This document shows positions 1 through 4,614 of a stretch of DNA of 5,034 bases, in pieces. The notes below the pieces were generated by a model. That model saw only the letters and a program-made list of their open reading frames with translations. It did no database searches and had not been told where the DNA came from. The position numbers were made by a program, and so were the translations under genes. Source of the DNA: Planctomycetota bacterium (GTDB lineage: Bacteria > Planctomycetota > Planctomycetia > Planctomycetales > Planctomycetaceae); the NCBI GenBank assembly GCA_003669575.1, contig QWOR01000038.1:1-5034 (forward strand). The letters are read 5' to 3'. Position 1 is the stretch's first letter. The number at the start of each line of letters is the position of its first letter.

Positions 1-221
1 CTTGAGAATTCGATTTCACGAGGGTAGCGTGATGGGCGAATGGATTCGTATGCGAGCCATGATCTCGCCGAGACGGAACTCACGCGGCCCTTTGTCCGTG
101 ACACGTACTTTGATTCTGCAACCTGTCTCAAGCGTGTCGTTGAGTTTCTGAACACTGCGATCCCGCCGTCGGGGTCGTGATCCAGGAGTCTCGTGATCTT
201 CACGAGCAGGCAAACCGGGGA

Positions 222-275
222 ACGTCTCGCCGTCGCTTCACCAACCCGAAGCGTCAGCGAGGGCGAGCCAAGCTG
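222..275. repeat. REP-like palindromic interspersed element
   Basis: The sequence holds nested inverted repeats. CGCTTC at 234-239 pairs with GAAGCG at 248-253 across the 8-base loop ACCAACCC, and CTCGCC at 226-231 pairs with GGCGAG at 262-267. CTCGC at 226-230 could instead pair with GCGAG at 257-261. In the plus frame through the element the translation includes LAVASPTRSVSEG. I recall this string from many annotated planctomycete hypothetical ORFs, where it reflects a dispersed intergenic repeat and not a protein. Only one copy lies in this window, so its repeat nature rests on that recollection and on the palindrome. Exact boundaries are uncertain. Confidence 0.55.
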
Positions 276-363
276 GACTATTCGTGAGCATCCAAGGCAA
301 TCTGCCGAGGCTTCACACTCCAGTCAGTGCCGTCAGGCGTCACCCCGGGCCGCGGGCCGTATG

Positions 364-367
364 GGAG
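364..367 (+). promoter_or_regulatory. Ribosome binding site of the small gene at 377
   Basis: GGAG within GGGAGA (363-368) lies 9 bases before the ATG at 377. This decides the start: an in-frame GTG at 284 would add 31 residues but has no purine-rich site before it, and the added residues look like translated intergenic DNA. Confidence 0.5.
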
Positions 368-376
368 AATCCAATC

Positions 377-541
377 ATGGAAATGTATTCCGATCAACAG
401 TCAGCGGAACCAGTCGACCCCATCGAAGAAATGCAGCTGCGAACCTGGGCCAGAACGCACTACCTGCCCCCCCAGAAACGCAACTCGAAATGGCACCCCG
501 TCATTCTGGACGAAATGTCCCGCAAAGACCGGGGTACGTGA
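377..541 (+). CDS. Small conserved-looking protein of unknown function (54 aa)
   Basis: This reading frame encodes 54 residues from an ATG with a good Shine-Dalgarno sequence to TGA. The first 18 residues are polar and acidic (SDQQSAEPVDPIEEM). The rest is compositionally distinctive: LRTWARTHYLPPQKR (residues 22-36), then WHPVILDEMSRKD (about 39-51). Trp, Tyr, His and Pro at regular places, with little low-complexity sequence, argue for a real protein. I have the impression that planctomycete genomes carry small hypotheticals with a W-A-R-x-x-Y-x-P and W-H-P-V-x-L-D-E-M pattern, but I cannot verify this. There is no signal peptide, membrane segment or metal-binding cysteine, so it is probably cytosolic. 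It stands alone, about 200 bases before the exported propeller gene on the same strand. Function unknown; chance remains possible because of its length. Confidence 0.55.
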   Translation: MEMYSDQQSAEPVDPIEEMQLRTWARTHYLPPQKRNSKWHPVILDEMSRKDRGT

Positions 542-590
542 GATTTGGGGAGTTCGATCTCCGACGCGAGGTAACCGCCTTATGGGGTGG

Positions 591-622
591 CACGGTCTGA
601 GGCTTGGCGAAGGCCGTGTTCT
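591..622 (+). terminator. Possible weak terminator hairpin after the small gene
   Basis: CACGG at 591-595 can pair with CCGTG at 614-618. Inside the loop CTT (603-605) can pair with AAG (610-612) across GGCG. The bases that follow, TTCTGTT, are only moderately T-rich, so an intrinsic terminator is possible but weak. It lies 50 bases after the stop codon of the small gene, where a terminator would be expected. Confidence 0.2.
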
Positions 623-738
623 GTTCGCAATATTCCACACCCTAATGCCGTCAGGGCATACCAACCGACGGATGCTCACCTCCACCAATCGTGGTAAGAT
701 CCATCCAGTGACTTCTCGTCTCTCTTCAAGGATCGATC

Positions 739-2043
739 ATGCGGCGAATTTGGGTGTGTGTGGCGGTACTCGGGTGTGCAGCTGTGGCTCGGGGTGATGA
801 CTGGCCGCAGTGGATGGGGCCGAAGCGGGATAACGTGTGGCGGGAAACCGGTCTGGTCGACGAGCTGCCGAAGGAACCCAAGATCCTGTGGCGGGCTCCT
901 GTCGCGGGTGGGTACTCGGGCCCCGCAGTGGCGGGGGGCAAGGTCTACGTCACCGATTATGTGACGAGCGATAACGTCAAGATCGACAACTTCGACCGCA
1001 AGGAGTTCACCGGCGTCGAACGGATTCACTGCTTCGACGAGAAGACCGGCAAGAAGATCTGGTCGGAGGAACATCCCGAGAAGTACGCGATCTCCTACCC
1101 CGCCGGACCACGCAGCACGCCGCTTGTGCACGCAGGCAAGGTCTACGCGCAGGGAGCTGAAGGGGTGCTCGCCTGTTTCGACGCGGCGTCGGGGCAGGTG
1201 CTGTGGCACAAGAGCCTCAAGGACACCTACAACACGAAGGCCGCCCTGTGGGGTTACGCCAGCCAGCCGCTGATCGATGGTGAGAAGCTGATCGTCATCG
1301 CGGGCGGTGAGGGATCGCACTGCGTCGCCCTCAACAAAGATACCGGCGAAGAGATCTGGCGCACCGGCACGGCCAAGGAGCAGGGATACTCCCCTCCGGT
1401 CATCATTGAACAGGGGGGCGGGCGGCAGCTGGTGCTCTGCACCCCCGAAAGCATTTACGCCGTCGACCCCGAAACGGGCAAGCAGCTGTGGCTGCAGGAG
1501 TACGAAGGAAGTAACGGGTCGATCATCATGACCCCGATCCACCACGGCAACCATCTGTATATCGGCGGCTGGGACAAGAAAAGCATTCTGATCGAGCTGG
1601 GTGCCGACAAGCCGACCGCCAAGACCCTCTGGCGTGACAAGGACGAAGGAGCGATCTCGGCCGTGAATGTCCAGCCGTTCCTGATGAATGGGAACGTCTA
1701 CGGCGTTGACCAGGGCGGCGAACTGCGGTGCATCGACCTTCCCGATGGAAAGATTCGCTGGACCACGCCACAACCTCTGGCGGCTCGCAAGGTTCCCAGC
1801 GGGACGGTCTTTCTCGTGCGTAGCGGCGACACCGACAAGTTCTGGATGTTCGCCGAGACGGGCGACCTGATCATCGGCCAGCTGACGCCCGAAGGGTTCA
1901 AGGAACTCTCCCGCACGCACATCATCAACGCGACGAACACCGCCTTCGGCCGCGATGTCGTCTGGTGTGCCCCGGCGTTCGCGAACAAGCGGATGTACGT
2001 GCGAAACGACAAGGAACTGATCTGCGTCGATCTGGCAAAGTAG
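739..2043 (+). CDS. Exported PQQ-like beta-propeller repeat protein
   Basis: The 434-residue product starts with a Sec signal peptide (MRR, hydrophobic residues 4-17, probable cleavage after ARG at 17-19), so it should act outside the cytoplasm. DWPQWMGP (21-28) is the N-terminal signature of the planctomycete PQQ-like/BamB-like propeller proteins. Propeller repeats of the form (C/A)-x-D-x-x-(T/S)-G-x-x-x-W occur at 98-108 (CFDEKTGKKIW), 146-156, 197-207, 241-251 and 331-341. A closing strand near 428-432 (ICVDL) probably completes the ring with the N-terminus. The ATG is preceded by AAGGA (728-732) with 6 bases between. I see no catalytic dehydrogenase module or cytochrome domain, so PQQ binding is not shown; many relatives are structural or binding propellers often annotated as BamB or PQQ-like. 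The gene ends at a strong intrinsic terminator and converges with the ATPase gene. Its substrate is unknown. Confidence 0.9.
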   Translation: MRRIWVCVAVLGCAAVARGDDWPQWMGPKRDNVWRETGLVDELPKEPKILWRAPVAGGYSGPAVAGGKVYVTDYVTSDNVKIDNFDRKEFTGVERIHCFDEKTGKKIWSEEHPEKYAISYPAGPRSTPLVHAGKVYAQGAEGVLACFDAASGQVLWHKSLKDTYNTKAALWGYASQPLIDGEKLIVIAGGEGSHCVALNKDTGEEIWRTGTAKEQGYSPPVIIEQGGGRQLVLCTPESIYAVDPETGKQLWLQEYEGSNGSIIMTPIHHGNHLYIGGWDKKSILIELGADKPTAKTLWRDKDEGAISAVNVQPFLMNGNVYGVDQGGELRCIDLPDGKIRWTTPQPLAARKVPSGTVFLVRSGDTDKFWMFAETGDLIIGQLTPEGFKELSRTHIINATNTAFGRDVVWCAPAFANKRMYVRNDKELICVDLAK

Positions 2044-2113
2044 CGAGTGGCAGACAGGTGTGTCTCTGCGAGCAGAGCACGCCCACCCGACGCCCGGCAG
2101 CAACAGCAACCCA

Positions 2114-3511
2114 TCAGGCATCCGAAGTCGTACACGGCTTCGGATGTTTTTGCATTTCGTCGACCGCGAAGTGCAGCTGGAGTGCCCGGCGGGTGCAGCG
2201 TTCCTGAAACTGGGCCGCCGTGTCTCCTGAACCTTCGTCGATAAGGGACTCCCACTCCCCGGGCCACTCTTCGAGAATGCGGCTGGCGATCTTGCGACGA
2301 CCGACCTCATCAAGATCGTTCAGCTCCAGCACTCGATCAATCCGCCCCGGACGAGTCGAGCCTGTGTGCTCGTCCGGAATGCCGAGCGCGGGGTCGATCT
2401 TCTCAACCTTGTTCGTCGAGATCACGACCAGCAGTCCATCGGCTCGCTGGATGCCGTCGAGGCAGTTCAGCAGGCAATCAAAGGTGAGTGACTGCTTCTC
2501 ATTCCCCGCGCTGACGTTCCTGCGGCCGTCGAACACCGCATCAATGTCTTCGATCAGAGCCATGCACGGGACCTCAGAGAGCATGTTCGACCACGTTTCC
2601 TGCAGCTCGTTGTTGTACAGGCTGGCCAGATCAAACACGAAGACCGGCAGGTCGAGGTCCTCGGCCACAGCCCGCGCCAGTGCAGTCTTTCCCGTGCCCG
2701 GTCGGCCATGCAACAGCCAGCCCCGACGCCACGGGATCCCCCGCTCCCTGTACCACGGTTCGCTGGCCTGCCACTGCCGGGCCTCCTGAACCATCTCCTC
2801 AGCCTCGGGCGACAGGGCCAGGCGGTCGATCGCTTCACCGGGGGCGAGTTGCTCGTGCCCCAGATCTTCAAACCGAAAAGTCAGCGAGCGGTGATGCACG
2901 CACCCCCGGATGTCGCCATGGCTCGTCGGACTGTTCGACTTGCGAGGCGAAGCGCTAGTCTGCATGACCTGCTTACCAGCTGTCCCTGAGACAAGACGGA
3001 CGGTGTGACGCCTTCCCCCCGTTTCGAGGTTCTCGACGATCTGCTGGTTGTACCACTGCGTGGCGTTGCAGATGAGCTGATCGGGATCAAACATCCCTCT
3101 GAGAAACAACAGCTGCAGACACTCGTCAGAATATTCTCGACAGTTGGTCCCCGACTCCGATTCGTCGGGCCGACCAAAGCCGCGTTTGGTCCACAGCGGT
3201 TTCCACCCGGCCCAGAAGAGCTTGCCGTCCTTGGGGGTGATTTCCATCGGGACGAGCTGGACTCTCTGCCGGGGCCGGACGAACAGCATCCATCCCATGT
3301 ACTCGCGCGGGCCGAAACGGGAGGCCTGAAAATGCGACTTGAGATAGAGCAACAGAGCATCCGCGACATATCCGCTGACCGTCACCTGCACGATGACTCG
3401 GCTCATGACCTGCTTGTAGAAACCGTTCAGGTAGGACCAGCACGAAGCCACCACGGTGAACCCCGCAGCAGCCCCCGCGGCCCACCACCCATACTGCGAA
3501 GCATTTTCCAT
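2114..3511 (-). CDS. BCS1-type membrane-anchored AAA ATPase
   Basis: From the ATG at 3511 the product has 465 residues. A hydrophobic segment (about 8-29, GWWAAGAAAGFTVVASCW) predicts one N-terminal membrane helix. Residues about 40-215 match the plan of the BCS1 N-terminal domain, including LFWAGWKPLW (98-107), which resembles the strand pair of that domain. WYRERGIPWRRGWLLHG (253-269) leads into the AAA domain as in BCS1. Walker A is GRPGTGKT (269-276), Walker B is CMALIEDIDAVF (316-327), sensor 1 is STNKVEKIDPAL (365-376), and TRPGRID (386-392) holds the arginine finger region. In mitochondria BCS1 translocates the folded Rieske protein; the client of this bacterial relative is unknown. 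An upstream TTG at 3568 would add 19 residues but follows a pyrimidine-rich stretch, so the ATG with GGGAG 11 bases upstream is preferred. The gene is transcribed alone, divergent from apt and convergent with the propeller gene. Confidence 0.88.
   Translation of the reverse strand: MENASQYGWWAAGAAAGFTVVASCWSYLNGFYKQVMSRVIVQVTVSGYVADALLLYLKSHFQASRFGPREYMGWMLFVRPRQRVQLVPMEITPKDGKLFWAGWKPLWTKRGFGRPDESESGTNCREYSDECLQLLFLRGMFDPDQLICNATQWYNQQIVENLETGGRRHTVRLVSGTAGKQVMQTSASPRKSNSPTSHGDIRGCVHHRSLTFRFEDLGHEQLAPGEAIDRLALSPEAEEMVQEARQWQASEPWYRERGIPWRRGWLLHGRPGTGKTALARAVAEDLDLPVFVFDLASLYNNELQETWSNMLSEVPCMALIEDIDAVFDGRRNVSAGNEKQSLTFDCLLNCLDGIQRADGLLVVISTNKVEKIDPALGIPDEHTGSTRPGRIDRVLELNDLDEVGRRKIASRILEEWPGEWESLIDEGSGDTAAQFQERCTRRALQLHFAVDEMQKHPKPCTTSDA
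2119..2151 (+). terminator. Strong intrinsic terminator of the beta-propeller gene
   Basis: CATCCGAAG (2119-2127) and CTTCGGATG (2138-2146) form a perfect 9-bp stem, which can be extended inward by a T-G, a C-G and a G-C pair to leave a 4-base loop (TACA, 2131-2134). TTTTT (2147-2151) follows directly. It lies 75 bases after the stop codon at 2043. On the opposite strand the same bases encode the C-terminal residues KHPKPCTTSD of the convergent ATPase gene, so the signal sits inside a coding region. There is no T-tract on the minus-strand side, so it is directional. Confidence 0.9.
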
Positions 3512-3522
3512 CGACCGACGTA

Positions 3523-3527
3523 CTCCC
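3523..3527 (-). promoter_or_regulatory. Ribosome binding site supporting the ATPase start at 3511
   Basis: Read on the minus strand, GGGAG ends 11 bases before the ATG at 3511. The spacing is slightly long. The rival TTG start at 3568 is preceded on its strand by a pyrimidine-rich run with no Shine-Dalgarno-like sequence, so this site favours the shorter 465-residue protein. Confidence 0.4.
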
Positions 3528-3610
3528 GAAAGGACCCGCAATTGTTCGCGAGCCTGGCGAGAAGACAAGAGGTAGAGGAAAAAGGTTCGCGGAGGGGGGA
3601 AAACAGAGAT

Positions 3611-3789
3611 GGGACACAGATGGCACAGAACCGCACAGATCAGGCGAGAATGGAAAACTGGCCCGTTGGAAGACTGAGTTCGAATCGTCGCGCGGCAGGC
3701 GTTCAGTCGTCAGATCGCGGGTGACGCATTGATTGACTTGAACAGGGCTGACGCCTCTTTATCCGTGCGAGCCTTCACATCTGTGTCCC
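3611..3789. repeat. 12-bp inverted repeat in the two divergent leaders
   Basis: GGGACACAGATG at 3611-3622 is the exact reverse complement of CATCTGTGTCCC at 3778-3789, with 155 bases between the arms. Outside each arm the similarity continues loosely: both continue into a pyrimidine run that ends in a C-tract followed by CGC (about 3590-3610 on the minus strand and 3790-3807 on the plus strand). Each arm therefore has the same orientation relative to the gene it precedes, 99 bases before the ATPase start and 142 bases before the apt start. It may be a shared control element or two copies of a small dispersed repeat. Confidence 0.45.
3733..3762 (+). promoter_or_regulatory. Possible promoter of apt
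   Basis: TTGACT (3733-3738) is a good match to a -35 box. At the usual distance the best -10 candidates are TCTTTA (3756-3761) and CTTTAT (3757-3762), both poor matches. If used, the leader before the apt start would be about 160 bases long. This is a weak call based on one good half-site. Confidence 0.2.
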
Positions 3790-3931
3790 CTTTCCTTCCC
3801 CCGCTGCAGCGCCATTTTTGCTCCCGCGATATGGCGTTTCCGCCCACGTTTCGGGAGACTCCGCGAGAGGGAAATCCTTCCCGGCTCGCAAAACTTCCGT
3901 CCCGCGTCTCCGACTGTCAGTGGACCATTTC

Positions 3932-4459
3932 ATGATCGACCCGAAGCAGTACATCCGCAGCATCCAGAACTTCCCCAAACCGGGCATCATGTTCCGGGAC
4001 ATCACTCCCCTGCTCTCCCATCCCGACGCCTTTCGCGAGACGGTCCGCCGCATTGTGCAGAAGTTCCGTGACCAGAAGATCGACGTCGTCGCCGCAGCGG
4101 AGGCTCGAGGGTTCATCTTCGCAGCTCCGATCGCCCTGGAACTGAACGCCGCCTTCGTCCCGGTACGAAAGCCGGGCAAGCTGCCGTTCGAGACGAGCGC
4201 ATTCCACTACGAGCTGGAGTACGGCAAGGACACCCTCGAAATGCACTCCGACGCGGTGAAGCCCGGCGACCGCGTCCTGCTGGTCGACGACCTGCTGGCG
4301 ACGGGCGGAACGATCGATGCTTGCGCCCAGCTGGTCGAACGCGGAGGCGCGGAGGTGGTCGGATGTGCCTTCGCGATTGAGCTGACGTTCCTCGAAGGAC
4401 GAGCCCGGCTCGCTCCGCGGGAGTGTTTCAGCGTGATTGAGTACCACGACGAAAACTAA
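3932..4459 (+). CDS. apt: Adenine phosphoribosyltransferase
   Basis: The enzyme converts adenine and phosphoribosyl pyrophosphate to AMP and pyrophosphate in purine salvage, in the cytoplasm, usually as a homodimer. The 175-residue product matches the family in length and order of motifs: an N-terminal IQNFPKPGIMFRDITPLL (11-28), EARGFIF (57-63), the RKPGKLP loop (79-85), the YELEYGKDTLEMH segment (93-105), and the PRPP-binding motif VLLVDDLLATGGT (115-127) with its two acidic residues. The end, around FLEGRARL (153-160), also fits Apt. The ATG at 3932 is chosen because family members start just before this FPKPGI segment; an in-frame ATG at 3818 would add 38 unrelated residues. The Shine-Dalgarno sequence is weak (GTGGA at 3920-3924). 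The gene seems to be transcribed alone, followed after 64 bases by a possible terminator. All key residues are present and it should be functional. Confidence 0.96.
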   Translation: MIDPKQYIRSIQNFPKPGIMFRDITPLLSHPDAFRETVRRIVQKFRDQKIDVVAAAEARGFIFAAPIALELNAAFVPVRKPGKLPFETSAFHYELEYGKDTLEMHSDAVKPGDRVLLVDDLLATGGTIDACAQLVERGGAEVVGCAFAIELTFLEGRARLAPRECFSVIEYHDEN

Positions 4460-4491
4460 CCCAGGACAAGTCGAGCGTCCCTCCGCCGGGA

Positions 4492-4505
4492 TTCGGCTGG
4501 CCGAA
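4492..4505 (+). other. Small hairpin after apt
   Basis: TTCGG (4492-4496) and CCGAA (4501-4505) form a 5-bp stem around the loop CTGG, 32 bases after the apt stop codon. It is followed by CTGGGGGA and has no T-tract, so it is not a typical intrinsic terminator. It might protect the 3' end of the transcript or be incidental. Confidence 0.3.
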
Positions 4506-4524
4506 CTGGGGGACAGAATGGTAT

Positions 4525-4564
4525 CAATGAGGTGTCGCCTCGTTTTCCAATGACGTGTCATTGG
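4525..4564 (+). repeat. Paired direct repeat and palindrome before the HEAT-like gene
   Basis: CAATGAGGTGTC (4525-4536) and CAATGACGTGTC (4548-4559) agree at 11 of 12 positions and start 23 bases apart, close to two helical turns. The second copy is part of a perfect palindrome: CCAATGAC (4547-4554), GT, GTCATTGG (4557-4564). Such an arrangement would suit an operator or an RNA structure with alternative pairings upstream of the gene starting at 4615. No regulator gene is seen in the window. Confidence 0.4.
4526..4546 (+). terminator. Possible intrinsic terminator of apt
   Basis: AATGAGG (4526-4532) and CCTCGTT (4538-4544) can form a 7-bp stem with one T-G pair around the loop TGTCG, and the right arm runs into TTTT (4543-4546). 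The stem is of modest strength and the T-tract is short and partly used in the stem. It lies 66 bases after the apt stop codon and 69 bases before the next gene, where a terminator would be expected. Confidence 0.35.
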
Positions 4565-4596
4565 GTCCGAAGATGCAGTTCAGTCACTTCATTCCA

Positions 4597-4605
4597 GAGA
4601 GGGAG
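4597..4605 (+). promoter_or_regulatory. Ribosome binding site of the HEAT-like gene
   Basis: GAGAGGGAG ends 9 bases before the ATG at 4615 and is the best Shine-Dalgarno sequence nearby. It decides the start against an in-frame ATG at 4573, which would place 14 polar residues before the signal peptide. Confidence 0.5.
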
Positions 4606-4614
4606 CCCGTCGCA

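Larger units (their letters stand above)
1..376. other. Intergenic stretch without a convincing gene
   Basis: No reading frame here has both a good start and protein-like content. On the minus strand a frame ends with TGA at 16-18 and reads LNDTLETGCRIKVRV and GPREFRLGEIMARI in its last part, where third positions are GC-rich. Its only upstream start is a TTG at 213 with no ribosome binding site, and I recognise no family. It could be a decayed gene tail or chance. On the plus strand an open frame from 2 to a TGA at 149-151 looks unlike protein. The stretch also holds the palindromic repeat at 222-275 and, at its right end, the ribosome binding site of the small gene at 377. Confidence 0.5.
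3512..3931. other. Divergent intergenic region between the ATPase gene and apt
   Basis: This 420-base region must carry the promoters of both divergent genes. It holds three spaced CACAGA units (3615-3639), a perfect 12-bp inverted repeat (3611-3622 with 3778-3789) followed in both outward directions by pyrimidine-rich, C-rich DNA, and a possible promoter for apt at 3733-3762. A frame opening at 3818 runs into apt, but its first 38 residues are basic and unlike any Apt N-terminus. A plus-strand frame from 3005 to 3724 enters this region but mirrors the ATPase gene and is not protein-like. Confidence 0.5.

Noticed and set aside
16..213. A 65-codon minus-strand frame at the left edge
   Set aside because: The last 40 residues look somewhat protein-like, but the only upstream start is a TTG without a ribosome binding site and I recognise no family. 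It might be a decayed gene tail; not enough to call.
548..566. GGAGTTCGATCTCC, resembling a tRNA T-arm
   Set aside because: The loop is one base short for the stem needed, and no matching D-arm, anticodon arm or acceptor stem lies upstream.
328..655. TGCCGTCAGG repeated at 328-337 and 646-655, flanking the small gene
   Set aside because: A 10-base match is expected several times by chance in a window of this size, and no longer similarity surrounds the two copies.
193..797. Two overlapping plus-strand frames of 135 and 156 codons around the small gene
   Set aside because: One begins by translating the palindromic repeat (SPTRSVSEG), and the other runs across intergenic DNA into the propeller gene start. 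Both are Arg/Pro/Ser-rich and lack domains; the 54-residue frame between them has a better composition and ribosome binding site.
676..2313. A 545-codon open frame on the minus strand, longer than the propeller gene it overlaps
   Set aside because: It is an antisense shadow of the propeller gene and the 3' end of the ATPase region, produced by GC-rich codon structure. The plus frame has a signal peptide, five propeller repeats, a ribosome binding site and a terminator; the minus frame has no recognisable domain.
3671..3695. GTTCGAATC, resembling a tRNA T-loop
   Set aside because: The flanking bases cannot form the 5-bp T-stem, and no acceptor or anticodon arm is found nearby.
3005..3724. A 239-codon plus-strand frame opposite the 5' half of the ATPase gene
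   Set aside because: It mirrors the ATPase N-terminal region and continues into intergenic DNA with low-quality, Arg/Ser-rich sequence. The opposing frame has clear BCS1 features.
3917..4561. Minus-strand frame of 214 codons opposite apt
   Set aside because: It is an antisense shadow of the apt gene, which has every family motif on the plus strand.
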